From Gammaproteobacteria bacterium RIFCSPLOWO2_02_FULL_56_15 (GTDB lineage Bacteria; Pseudomonadota; Gammaproteobacteria; Eutrophobiales; Eutrophobiaceae): DNA of 14,521 bases. Position 1 is the stretch's first letter. Every line of letters starts with the position of its first letter. Shown here piece after piece: positions 1 to 6,712 of the stretch. A program made the position numbers and the translations under genes. Below the pieces are notes generated by a model. The model did not search any database. It saw only the letters and a program-made list of their open reading frames with translations, and was not told where the DNA came from. The stretch lies in contig MGYR01000197.1 of assembly GCA_001801825.1 (NCBI GenBank), forward strand, positions 1-14,521, in the 5' to 3' direction.

Positions 1-464
1 GCGAGCGCGTCCTTGCCTACCTGCGGTCCCTGGGACAGGAGGGACCACAATACGGCCGGCTATTGGACCACCTCCTGTTGCAACCGATCATTACCGTGGC
101 GGGCGACGGCAGGACAGCACGGGGTCGTTGGCATCTGCTTAGCCAGGGCGGAGCGCTGGATCCGGCCTCTGACCCAAGCCTGGTCACCGCTGCCGGAGCC
201 GAACCGGGCAAGCCATTCGGTTATGTGGGCACGGGCATCTACGAGAATGAGTATGTGAAAGAGGACGGCGTCTGGAAGATCCAGACGCTGCGATTGTATC
301 CCCGCATGACCACGCGGGACAGCGAAGGGTGGGCGAAATCGGCTTATCCTCGCTCCCTGCCGGCCACGGGGCTTGCACCGGATGCGGCGGCCACCTCAGA
401 ACACAGCCCCTACCCCGGCACCTCGGTCCCGCCCGTGCATTATCCGCACCCGACGAAAAACTGA
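1..464 (+). CDS. SnoaL/NTF2-like protein, 3' part only
   Basis: The reading frame is open from base 3 to a TGA at 462-464, giving 153 visible codons with no start, so the gene begins left of the window. The diagnostic stretch is GIYENEYVKEDGVWKIQTLR, the last strands of the cone-shaped SnoaL/NTF2 fold (alpha+beta barrel enzymes, transport factors and small-ligand binders). Just before it lies a VAGDGRTARGRWHLLSQ strand like those that line the pocket in this superfamily. The C-terminal 50 residues are rich in Pro, Ala and Ser and are probably a disordered tail. The stop abuts, without a gap, the stop of the convergent membrane-protein gene. The substrate cannot be predicted; family membership is fairly sure, function is not. 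Confidence 0.7.
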   Translation, partial: ERVLAYLRSLGQEGPQYGRLLDHLLLQPIITVAGDGRTARGRWHLLSQGGALDPASDPSLVTAAGAEPGKPFGYVGTGIYENEYVKEDGVWKIQTLRLYPRMTTRDSEGWAKSAYPRSLPATGLAPDAAATSEHSPYPGTSVPPVHYPHPTKN

Positions 465-950
465 TTACAGCAGGAAAGGGATCAGCCGCCCCATCACGAT
501 CACCCCGGCCCAGATTATCAGGGACAATCCGGCGATGAGCTTTGCAGTGGGATCCGCCTGTTCGCCGTCGGGGAGGCTGGAGAGTTTCCCCTGTTTCGCC
601 AGCCAGAACCAGATCGCATTGAGACCGCCAAGGACGATCAATACCATCTTGATCCGGAAGGCGAGGTTGGTGTAATAGCCGGTGGGATCGGAGCAGAAAA
701 ATCCGATCCCGGTCAGCACAACGACCGCGAAGGCCAGCAGGATTACAGGTGTAAAGGCCAGCGCCGGACGCATGGGGATAAACCGCGCCACGCCCAGCAC
801 TCTGAGATCGATCACCAGCAGCGCTCCGAACATCACGCACAAGCCCATGAAATGCAGGGTTTCAAAGGTGGGAAAGACCCAGAAGATGTCGCGCACCGCC
901 TCTCCCAGCCAGGAGGATTCGAACCAGCTCAGAATTTCTGTTTCAGTCAT
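465..950 (-). CDS. Small integral membrane protein, DUF6644-like (paralogue A)
   Basis: A 161-residue hydrophobic protein with about four membrane segments (roughly residues 28-55, 62-88, 96-120 and 138-160). It shares landmarks with the next gene: an early FESSWLGEAVR-type amphipathic helix, a histidine-glycine pair (HFMG) at the start of the first span, the IDLRVLG motif after it, a FRIKMVLIVLG segment and a C-terminal GR motif (MGRLIPF). These fit the uncharacterised DUF6644 group, assigned from memory. The start is ATG with GGGG six bases upstream; it lies 9 bp after the stop of its paralogue, so the pair is one operon. The conserved membrane histidine could be a haem ligand, but this is speculation. 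Confidence 0.8.
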   Translation of the reverse strand: MTETEILSWFESSWLGEAVRDIFWVFPTFETLHFMGLCVMFGALLVIDLRVLGVARFIPMRPALAFTPVILLAFAVVVLTGIGFFCSDPTGYYTNLAFRIKMVLIVLGGLNAIWFWLAKQGKLSSLPDGEQADPTAKLIAGLSLIIWAGVIVMGRLIPFLL

Positions 951-959
951 GCCGAGCCC

Positions 960-1418
960 CTATTCCAGCCCTATGTAGGCGGTCAGCCGCCCGGCGGTGA
1001 TGGCGCCGAACCAACACAAGAGGGAAAACGCAGCGGTCAGTTTCGCCGCGCGCGTGATTGCCGCGTTGCGGGTCTGGCGCAACAGTACCCACAGAGCGAT
1101 GACGCCGAGCACGATGAGTAGTATCTTGATCTGGAATACTGTCTGAAAGAAGAAGCGCTGGGCGTCTCCGCAGAATAATAAGCAACCGGAGATGAAGTTC
1201 AGGAAGAAACCGATCCAGGCAATGGCGAACAGGCTGTTGAAATTTGCAATGGGGATACGCGCCGCGAAACCGAGTACCCGGATATCGATCATGGTGACCA
1301 CGCCAACCACCATGGCCATGCCCACGGCATGGCTGGCCAGTACGAGCGGGTAACCCCACATCGATTCGCGGATCCAGATACCCAACCCGCTCTCTTCAAG
1401 CCAGATCAGAAATTCCAA
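960..1418 (-). CDS. Small integral membrane protein, DUF6644-like (paralogue B)
   Basis: A 152-residue membrane protein paralogous to the downstream gene. Shared positions include EESGLGIWIRES near the N terminus, SHAVGMAM in the first span, MIDIRVLGFA, FQIKILLIVLG and the closing TAGRLTAYIG. The start is an uncommon TTG, chosen because a strong Shine-Dalgarno (GGGGAGG) ends seven bases before it and no ATG fits better. First gene of a two-gene minus-strand operon with a plausible promoter at 1482-1511. Function unknown. The tandem arrangement suggests a heterodimer or a recent duplication that has since diverged. Confidence 0.8.
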   Translation of the reverse strand: MEFLIWLEESGLGIWIRESMWGYPLVLASHAVGMAMVVGVVTMIDIRVLGFAARIPIANFNSLFAIAWIGFFLNFISGCLLFCGDAQRFFFQTVFQIKILLIVLGVIALWVLLRQTRNAAITRAAKLTAAFSLLCWFGAITAGRLTAYIGLE

Positions 1419-1481
1419 TGAGCTGCCTCCCCGGTGGTTCCGGCGCTTTTGTGTACTCTTTTCGCGCCATGGTTTCTAAAT

Positions 1482-1511
1482 AATATATGCTTATAACAGC
1501 GCCTGTCGCAA
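1482..1511 (-). promoter_or_regulatory. Candidate sigma70 promoter for the DUF6644-like pair
   Basis: On the minus strand TTGCGA (1511-1506) and TATATT (1487-1482) are separated by 18 bp, matching the sigma70 consensus at 4/6 and 5/6 positions. The predicted start near 1475 leaves a leader of about 57 nt to the TTG start at 1418. Between this promoter and the small gene ending at 1679 I see nothing else supportable. Confidence 0.45.
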
Positions 1512-1678
1512 GCAAAAAAAGACGGGGACGATAGATCTGGTTATGTGTTTTCGTATCCGTTGGATTGTTGCTGGAAACAAACCCGACGGCTACAACGCGG
1601 AGCATGAGAGCGCGGGAAAAGCTAACCCGCTTGATGAGGATGCGTGGCGCTACGCCGAAACTTTAGGTTCCGATAGTT

Positions 1679-1843
1679 TCAGTAATTGGCCGGGATTACA
1701 ATTCCAAGCAATGCCACTACCGCAATGATCATCAACAACATCAAAGCCGCGTTTCTTGTCAGTGCTTTCAGGGTCATCAGATTATTGATGTACCTGCTGG
1801 CCTGACAGTATCTTCCACCCTCGATGAACCCCCGATCCACCAT
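1679..1843 (-). CDS. 54-residue single-span membrane protein
   Basis: A short open frame from ATG at 1843 to TGA at 1679. The protein starts MVDRGFIEGGRYCQASRY, continues with a basic stretch (KALTR) and then one strongly hydrophobic segment of about 21 residues (LMLLMIIAVVALLGIVIP, residues 34-51), ending PANY. Positive charges before the span predict the N terminus inside. A G-run (GGGGG) lies eight bases upstream as a weak ribosome site. A perfect sigma54 consensus at 1951-1936 points at it and leaves a leader of about 82 nt. I do not recognise the family. It is not a Flp pilin and has no PEP-CTERM motif. The reading is supported by length, membrane segment and promoter, not by homology. 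Confidence 0.55.
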   Translation of the reverse strand: MVDRGFIEGGRYCQASRYINNLMTLKALTRNAALMLLMIIAVVALLGIVIPANY

Positions 1844-1935
1844 CTGTATGACCCCCGTTAATATTGAATGGATTCTATTGGATCACATAATTACGACGGC
1901 ATCTTGCGGACTTTCGCATGTGCCAAAATATTCCA

Positions 1936-1951
1936 AGCAATCCGTGTGCCA
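1936..1951 (-). promoter_or_regulatory. Sigma54 (RpoN) -24/-12 promoter
   Basis: Read on the minus strand, 1951-1936 is TGGCACACGGATTGCT, agreeing with every fixed position of the sigma54 consensus (TGGCAC-R-N4-TTGCW), with GG at -24 and GC at -12. The predicted start is near 1925. It faces the 54-residue membrane protein gene. Upstream lie an IHF-like site (1970-1982) and a perfect palindrome (2048-2063) centred about 130 bp before the start, the usual layout for an enhancer-binding activator. One such match can occur by chance, but the arrangement strengthens it. Confidence 0.6.
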
Positions 1952-1969
1952 TTATTATTTTATTATTTA

Positions 1970-1982
1970 ATTCAAAATGTTA
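1970..1982 (+). promoter_or_regulatory. IHF-like site between enhancer and sigma54 promoter
   Basis: ATTCAAAATGTTA matches the IHF consensus WATCAR-N4-TTR at 8 of 9 fixed positions and is flanked on its left by an almost pure A/T run (1951-1969), which IHF sites often have. Its place between the palindrome and the -24/-12 element is where IHF bending is expected in sigma54 systems. The consensus is loose and the surroundings are AT-rich, so confidence is low. Confidence 0.3.
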
Positions 1983-2047
1983 GCACAAAGTCTTGGAGAC
2001 TGAGTCAGGAAGTATTGTAAATGCTACCGACAAGGAATTTATCAGAA

Positions 2048-2063
2048 TGTGATGAGCATCACA
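2048..2063. promoter_or_regulatory. CRP-type palindrome TGTGA-N6-TCACA
   Basis: TGTGATGAGCATCACA is a perfect 6+6 inverted repeat around GAGC and matches the core CRP consensus TGTGA-N6-TCACA at all ten positions. It also matches the FNR consensus (TTGAT-N4-ATCAA) at 8/10, failing only at the two outer bases. It could serve as an upstream activator site for the leftward sigma54 promoter (about -130), as an activator site for a rightward transcript ending at 2299 (a -10-like TATGAA sits at 2089-2094), or both. The bound protein is inferred from consensus only. Confidence 0.55.
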
Positions 2064-2096
2064 CTATTATTCTTTAGAGTCAAAGGGTTATGAAGA

Positions 2097-2299
2097 ATTC
2101 TGGTTTTTTCTCTACTTGTAAAATTATCCGACAAACTGTTAACTCGGTCACAAACCTGTTCCCTGTAATGAAGAACACCTTGAACATAATTTCTGTCACG
2201 GGGAACCAGTGACGTAACCACTGGTCTTAAATTGCACATTACATATGTCCTCCCAGACATTGACCCCGCTGTCCCCCCATTTAAAGCGGGGTTTTTTTT
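2097..2299 (+). ncRNA. Candidate small RNA or very short mRNA
   Basis: A strong plus-strand terminator at 2263-2299 has no plus-strand protein gene of normal size before it; the nearest ends at 464. Upstream are a CRP-type palindrome (centre 2055.5) and a -10-like TATGAA (2089-2094), placing a start at about 2097-2101 and giving a transcript of about 200 nt. Inside it a perfect 7-bp stem, ACCAGTG/CACTGGT with a 7-base loop (2205-2225), precedes the terminator. A 40-codon frame (ATG 2090 to TGA 2212) overlaps the region; its start would be at or before the predicted 5' end and its peptide has no recognisable feature. The boundaries are inference. Confidence 0.4.
2263..2299 (+). terminator. Rho-independent terminator, plus strand
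   Basis: ACCCCGCT (2263-2270) pairs with AGCGGGGT (2285-2292) as an 8-bp GC-rich stem, followed directly by eight T residues (2292-2299). On the minus strand the stem is not followed by a U-run, so it terminates rightward transcription only and does not serve frdD. Nothing else supportable was seen between it and frdD at 2362. Confidence 0.85.
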
Positions 2300-2361
2300 G
2301 GTTGATCACCAGACAATGCAATATTATGTTACTCCAAAGTAAACTGATTCAAGATTAGAAT

Positions 2362-2715
2362 CTACATTCCTACCAGCAGGAACAGGGGTAAAAGCGTACC
2401 CCAGAGCGCCGCGCCGTAAAAAACAACCCGGAAAAATGTCTCTCCCCCCGTGATTCCAAAATCGTGCAGGCTCAGGAAGATCCGGTGGGCCGACTGCCAC
2501 AGGGGCAGACTGATTATCACCAGCAAAAACAACTTGCCGAACCAGCCATCGGCAAGCCCGGCGAGCCTTTCATAGGCAAGGACATCGGCGGATACCAGGC
2601 CCAGCGGGACAGCGATCCCTGTGACAAAAATAAGTACGGGCATAGTGTGGGCTACCACCACTCCACCGGCGCCAAACAGGCTCCAGACTATCGGTTCATT
2701 CGATCGCTTGCTCAT
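2362..2715 (-). CDS. frdD: Fumarate reductase subunit D, membrane anchor
   Basis: A 117-residue hydrophobic protein with three membrane segments, one of the two anchors that hold FrdAB on the inner face of the cytoplasmic membrane and help form the quinone sites. It resembles E. coli FrdD (119 residues) along its length: SNEPIVWSLFGAGG (E. coli SDEPVFWGLFGAGG), AVPLGL, LAYER and SLPLWQSAHRI. The start is the ATG at 2715-2713, two bases after the frdC stop; the frame stays open further upstream but would run into frdC and lose the homology. Last gene of the frdABCD operon. No minus-strand terminator was found after it. Confidence 0.95.
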   Translation of the reverse strand: MSKRSNEPIVWSLFGAGGVVVAHTMPVLIFVTGIAVPLGLVSADVLAYERLAGLADGWFGKLFLLVIISLPLWQSAHRIFLSLHDFGITGGETFFRVVFYGAALWGTLLPLFLLVGM

Positions 2716-2717
2716 GA

Positions 2718-3110
2718 CTACCCCCAGAGAATCAGGCCCAACAGGACCAGATAGATGATACCGGCGAAAATGTACTGGCCAGCGACGATCTTCGCGACGG
2801 GGACCTTCTCGCCATTGAACATCAGCGGCGGCATGACCTTGGGTGCAACTGAAAACCAAGTGACAGAATGATAGACAGCCGCGCCCATCGCTACCACATG
2901 GAAAAGTATCGCCCCCGGACTTTGCATCGCTATCAGCCAGTTATTCCAGGCTGCTTCCCCTGAACTCAGTCGCAGCAGACCTACCAACAGAATAACCGCA
3001 TATATCCCGACGAATACCGCAGTGGATTCGCGCAGGATATAACGGACATATACGGGGTTTTTCAGCCACCATCCCGCCATGGGTCTGACATAGGGTTTAC
3101 GCGTACTCAT
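2718..3110 (-). CDS. frdC: Fumarate reductase subunit C, membrane anchor
   Basis: A 130-residue membrane anchor (E. coli 131) opening with the family signature RKPYVRPMAGWW and carrying three spans. Residues known to line the quinol site in E. coli FrdC are kept with an offset of one: Glu28 in LREST, His81 and Trp85 in YHSVTWFSVAPK. This supports a working low-potential quinol site. The ATG overlaps the frdB stop by one base (TGATG), implying translational coupling, and GGGAGGAAAC just before it is a strong ribosome site. No haem ligands are expected in this class (type D) of the enzyme. Confidence 0.95.
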   Translation of the reverse strand: MSTRKPYVRPMAGWWLKNPVYVRYILRESTAVFVGIYAVILLVGLLRLSSGEAAWNNWLIAMQSPGAILFHVVAMGAAVYHSVTWFSVAPKVMPPLMFNGEKVPVAKIVAGQYIFAGIIYLVLLGLILWG

Positions 3111-3862
3111 CAGTTTCCTCCCCTGGGTGCTACAAACCGCAGGAAATAATCCATGGTGCTGTTCAGCTTGTTACGGTTGATCGCGGCAGCCGGATCAACA
3201 TCCTTGGGACATACATCCGAACAGTAACCTACGAGAGTACAACCCCAGACACCTTCATGGGCATTGAGGAGTTGCATACGTTCTGCTTTCGCTGCGTCGC
3301 GATTATCCTCATTGTACCGGTGCAGCAGGGTTATCGCCGCCGGACCGAGATAATCCGGTTTCAATCCATATTGGGGACAGGCGGCATAGCACAGCATACA
3401 GTTAATGCAGGAACTGAACTGGGCGATACGGTCCAGTTGCCGCGGTGTCTGCAGGTATTCGCCCTGTTCCAGGGTACGCGGCGCGGCCGGAATGATATAG
3501 GGTTTAATACTCTCCAGTTTGTTGATGAAATCAGAGAGATCGATAATCAGATCCTTTTCTATCGGGAAATGTTTCAGTGCCTCAAGGGTAATCTTTCCCG
3601 GATAATACTCCCGGAGGAAAGTCTTGCAGGATAATTTCGGTACGCCGTTGATCATCATCCCGCAACTCCCGCAGATGGCCATCCTGCAGGACCAGCGGAA
3701 GCTCAGTGAACCATCCAGGTAATCCTTGATGTACTGGACGCCCTGTAGCACGGACTGGTCATCCGTAAAAGGAACCTTGAAACTCTGCAAGAAAGGTTTC
3801 TCATCCTGCTCCGGGCGATAACGAAGCACCTCTATCTCGATTATTTTGTCGTTACTTGTCAT
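3110..3862 (-). CDS. frdB: Fumarate reductase iron-sulfur subunit
   Basis: A 250-residue electron-transfer subunit (E. coli 244) that passes electrons from membrane quinol to FAD in FrdA. All eleven cluster cysteines are present: Cys59, 64, 67 and 79 for [2Fe-2S] (RMAICGSCGMMI); Cys152, 155 and 158 plus Cys218 for [4Fe-4S] (SCINCMLCYAAC); and Cys162, 208 and 214 for [3Fe-4S]. The spacing equals the E. coli protein. The start chosen is the ATG at 3862 (MTSNDKIIEIEVLRY), which overlaps the end of frdA by 11 bp. The longer open frame upstream lies wholly inside frdA and shows no similarity. Second gene of frdABCD. Confidence 0.96.
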   Translation of the reverse strand: MTSNDKIIEIEVLRYRPEQDEKPFLQSFKVPFTDDQSVLQGVQYIKDYLDGSLSFRWSCRMAICGSCGMMINGVPKLSCKTFLREYYPGKITLEALKHFPIEKDLIIDLSDFINKLESIKPYIIPAAPRTLEQGEYLQTPRQLDRIAQFSSCINCMLCYAACPQYGLKPDYLGPAAITLLHRYNEDNRDAAKAERMQLLNAHEGVWGCTLVGYCSDVCPKDVDPAAAINRNKLNSTMDYFLRFVAPRGGN

Positions 3863-5654
3863 GGGCCGCACCCTTTTTCTTGTTTCGCTCCGCTTCGGCC
3901 TTTTCACCCGCCTCACCGTAGGCACGGATACCCGGCTCCGATTTAGTGATCTTTACCTTGGAATACTCGATTCCCGGAGGCCCCTCGCTGTTGTAGCGTG
4001 CCAGCGTATGCTTTAGGTAATTCTGATCATCACGTTGTTCATACCCATCCAGCCTTTGGTGCGAACCACGCGATTCCTTGCGGTTTATCGCCGAACAGGC
4101 CACCGCCTGGGCAACATCCAGCAGATATCCAAGTTCTATTGCCAGCAGCCATTCGGTGTTCCAGGCGCTGGATTTGTCCTCGATATTGATCGAGCGATAG
4201 CGTTGTTTAAGTTCTTCCAGCTTGTCGCAGGTTTTCTGCATCACGGGAGCATTCCGGTAGATACCGCAACCTTCCTCCATACTCTTGGCCATTTCGTTGC
4301 GGATATCCGCGATGCGTTCCTTGCCATTGGCATTGTTCACCAGACCACGAACGCGGTTGCAGATATCATCCGCTTTTTTCTCCAGGGTTGCGGTGGACGA
4401 ATTCCGCGCGGATTTGGCATAGCTGCTTGCTTCGTCACCAGCCACCCTGCCGAATACACAGAGTTCCACCAGGGAGTTTGAACCAAGCCGGTTCGCGCCA
4501 TGTATCCCCACGCTGGCGCACTCACCCACTGCATAGAGTCCAGGCAGGCTGGTTGCTGTTCTGCCATCCGTCTCGATACCGCCCATGGTGTAGTGGGCGC
4601 CCGGTAACACCGGGATGGGTTCATGCGCAGGATCGAGCCCCATAAATTCCTCTGCCAATTCATAGATCTGGGGAAGGCGCTCTCGCAGTTTCTTTTCTCC
4701 GAGATGACGCATATCCAGGTGCACTACCTGGCCATGAGGATGATCAATGGTCCGGCCTTTCTGCTTTTCATGCCAGATCGCCTGACTCACCCGGTCGCGC
4801 GGCCCCAGCTCCATGAACTTGTTACGGGGCTCGTCACTGGGCGGACCAAGTCCGTAATCCTGAAGAAACCGATAACCATCCTTGTTGATCAGATACCCTC
4901 CTTCACCACGACAGGCCTCAGTAAAGAGAAGTCCGGTACCGGGCATGCAGGTAGGGTGATATTGCATGAACTCCATATCCCGCAACGCCACGCCCTGACG
5001 ATAGGCAAGGGCCATGCCGTCACCGGTGACGATGCCACCATTGGTATTTTCACGAAAAACCCTGGCGGCCCCTCCAGTTGCAAGGACCACAGCCCTCGCC
5101 TGGATAAAGCAGATCCTGCCTGTTGCGATCTCGATGACGACCACACCCTGAGCGCGACCATCCTCCACGACGATATCCACACAGAAATATTCATCAAAAC
5201 GCTTGATCAATGGATACTTGATGGAGGTCTGGAACAGCGTGTGGAGCATATGGAAACCCGTTTTATCCGCCGCGAACCAGGTTCGTTCGATCTTCATGCC
5301 CCCGAAGGCACGGACATTCACATGGCCATCCTCCTTACGGTTCCAAGGGCAGCCCCAGTGCTCCATCTGGACCAGTTCTTCACGAGCATGCGCCACGAAA
5401 TATTCAACCACATCCTGTTCACACAACCAGTCGCCACCGGCGACCGTATCATTGAAATGGTATTCCAGGTCGTCTTGAGGCTGGGTAACAGCAGCTGCGC
5501 CACCTTCCGCGGCAACCGTATGGCTGCGCATGGGGTAGACCTTGGAGACCAGAGCAATCGATTGCCCGGTGTCTGATTCCGCCGCAGCTATGGCAGCTCG
5601 GAGACCGGCGCCGCCGCCACCAACTATTACTATATCGGCCTTAATTGTTTCCAC
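3852..5654 (-). CDS. frdA: Fumarate reductase flavoprotein subunit
   Basis: A 600-residue catalytic subunit (E. coli 602) reducing fumarate to succinate at covalently bound FAD on the cytoplasmic side. Seen in order: dinucleotide-binding IVGGGGAGLRAAIAAA (10-25); the flavinylated His45 in RSHTVAAEGG; catalytic-site QYHPT; ELGPRDRVSQAIWHE holding the proton-shuttle Arg; HYTMGGIETDGR; and HGANRLGSNSLVEL. The start is GTG at 5654, because METIKADIVIVGG then aligns residue for residue with the E. coli N terminus. An ATG at 5762 would add 36 unrelated residues and overlap the FNR box region. First gene of frdABCD, with an FNR-type promoter upstream. Frd rather than Sdh is supported by the FrdC/FrdD anchors. 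Confidence 0.97.
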   Translation of the reverse strand: METIKADIVIVGGGGAGLRAAIAAAESDTGQSIALVSKVYPMRSHTVAAEGGAAAVTQPQDDLEYHFNDTVAGGDWLCEQDVVEYFVAHAREELVQMEHWGCPWNRKEDGHVNVRAFGGMKIERTWFAADKTGFHMLHTLFQTSIKYPLIKRFDEYFCVDIVVEDGRAQGVVVIEIATGRICFIQARAVVLATGGAARVFRENTNGGIVTGDGMALAYRQGVALRDMEFMQYHPTCMPGTGLLFTEACRGEGGYLINKDGYRFLQDYGLGPPSDEPRNKFMELGPRDRVSQAIWHEKQKGRTIDHPHGQVVHLDMRHLGEKKLRERLPQIYELAEEFMGLDPAHEPIPVLPGAHYTMGGIETDGRTATSLPGLYAVGECASVGIHGANRLGSNSLVELCVFGRVAGDEASSYAKSARNSSTATLEKKADDICNRVRGLVNNANGKERIADIRNEMAKSMEEGCGIYRNAPVMQKTCDKLEELKQRYRSINIEDKSSAWNTEWLLAIELGYLLDVAQAVACSAINRKESRGSHQRLDGYEQRDDQNYLKHTLARYNSEGPPGIEYSKVKITKSEPGIRAYGEAGEKAEAERNKKKGAAHDK

Positions 5655-5728
5655 TCTTAGTTTTTCTCCAGACTTGCCGTTTCGAACAACGGCTTGATTA
5701 TTTATTATATGACGAGGCCTTCCTGGGA

Positions 5729-5777
5729 TTCTTGCATCGTATGCACATCTGAACAACCACACATTGACTCAGATCAA
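5729..5777 (-). promoter_or_regulatory. FNR-dependent class II promoter of frdABCD
   Basis: TTGACtcagATCAA (5764-5777) matches the FNR box TTGAT-N4-ATCAA at 9/10. On the minus strand a -10 element TACGAT (5741-5736) predicts a start at about 5729, exactly 41.5 bp from the box centre (5770.5). That is the classic spacing for class II FNR activation, where a -35 element is not needed. The leader to the frdA GTG is about 75 nt. The fnr gene itself is in the window at 7538. Confidence 0.75.
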
Positions 5778-5837
5778 GTCATTGGCAGCTCGAATCAAAT
5801 CTTGTGCTATTCATTATGCCAGATTCTGCCGTTATTA

Positions 5838-5843
5838 TATAAT
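5838..5843 (+). promoter_or_regulatory. Perfect -10 element before the methyltransferase gene
   Basis: TATAAT at 5838-5843 predicts a start near 5850, about 70 nt before the methyltransferase start. No good -35 hexamer lies 16-18 bp upstream, suggesting help from an activator; the FNR box at 5764-5777 is centred about 80 bp upstream of that start, a possible class I position. A small inverted repeat GTCAG-AC-CTGAC (5853-5864) sits just downstream of the predicted start and could be an operator. Confidence 0.45.
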
Positions 5844-5919
5844 CCATGAGTGGTCAGACCTGACTCCCGGATCTGCGGCAAACGGGTAACAAAAAGTCCG
5901 CTTAACCAGAGGTACAGTA

Positions 5920-6687
5920 GTGATGGCAAACGGGAAACAGGCAGTTCATTTTTCCGCGCATGAGAGTTTCCGGGAAAATTCTTTCAAACATGTATGGAGT
6001 GGCGATCTGGACCATGTATTTGCTGATATTGCCTCCTACTATGATAGCGCCAACAATGTCGCCAGCCTGGGACTGTTTGGCTGGTTTCGGGATACTTTTC
6101 TGTCAACCATTGAATTACAGCCCGGATATACGGTTCTGGATGTCTGCGCTGGAACCAATGCCACAGGTATCGCCCTGCTGAAGAGACAACCGGATCTTAA
6201 GATTATCGCTATTGACCGCAACAAGGAAATGCAAAATGTGGGCAGGCAGCGGGCCGAGCGCAGGGGTCTGCATATTGAAAGTGTCATTGACGATGTTCAT
6301 AAACTTCCTTTTCCTGATAACCATTTCAACCTGGTAACCATACAATATGCATCCAGACACCTGCGGCTGTTGGAGGTTTTCAGTGAAATCAGGCGGGTGC
6401 TGAAGCCCGGTGGGTTCTTTTATCATGCCGACATGTTACGACCCCGGAATCGTTTGATTGGGAAGTTGCAATATGGCTACCTCGGCATGTGTCTGACCTT
6501 CACTGCAAAAATATTCGGCAGCGGCACGCAAGCACTCGATTGCAGGGAGTACTTCCTGGATGTGCTAAGTAATTTCTACTCCGCCCCCGAACTGACAGAA
6601 CTACTCCAACATCTGGAATTTTCCAACGTCACGCACAAAACCCTGCTGGGGGGACTGGTGGGATTTCACAAGGCACAAAAAATCTAG
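5920..6687 (+). CDS. UbiE-like SAM-dependent methyltransferase
   Basis: A 255-residue class I methyltransferase related to UbiE/MenG, the C-methylases of ubiquinone and menaquinone synthesis. UbiE landmarks: VFADIASYYDSANNVASLG (UbiE VFDSVASKYD...), SAM motif I TVLDVCAGTNATG (72-83), acidic motif II AIDRN, PFPDNHFNLVTI, RVLKPGG (159-165) and a C-terminal GGLVGFHKAQKI matching UbiE GVVALHRGYKF. In motif I the last glycine of the usual GTG is Asn, and the middle of the protein differs from UbiE, so this is a paralogue with an unknown acceptor. It is not RquA, which has a different motif I. The GTG start is chosen from AGAGG seven bases upstream; ATG at 5923 is equally possible. Divergent from frdA. 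Confidence 0.85.
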   Translation: MMANGKQAVHFSAHESFRENSFKHVWSGDLDHVFADIASYYDSANNVASLGLFGWFRDTFLSTIELQPGYTVLDVCAGTNATGIALLKRQPDLKIIAIDRNKEMQNVGRQRAERRGLHIESVIDDVHKLPFPDNHFNLVTIQYASRHLRLLEVFSEIRRVLKPGGFFYHADMLRPRNRLIGKLQYGYLGMCLTFTAKIFGSGTQALDCREYFLDVLSNFYSAPELTELLQHLEFSNVTHKTLLGGLVGFHKAQKI

Positions 6688-6712
6688 TCTGTACGTCAGT
6701 CTAGAGACGTCA

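Noticed and set aside
184..840. A 218-codon minus-strand open frame crossing the NTF2-like and DUF6644-like genes
   Set aside because: It overlaps two better supported genes and its product is Arg/Gly-rich without hydrophobic order or motif.
1543..1728. A 61-codon plus-strand open frame
   Set aside because: It overlaps the better supported small membrane protein on the other strand and shows no domain or ribosome site.
2042..2260. A 72-codon minus-strand open frame in the regulatory gap
   Set aside because: No ribosome site, no recognisable feature, and it runs through the palindrome and the hairpin of the candidate RNA.
4623..5576. A 317-codon plus-strand open frame antisense to frdA
   Set aside because: frdA on the other strand is a full-length match to a known protein; the antisense frame has no recognisable domain and arises from codon bias.
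5920..6687. Identification of the methyltransferase as RquA (rhodoquinone synthesis)
   Set aside because: Motif I is LDVCAGTN, close to UbiE, not the altered motif I remembered for RquA.
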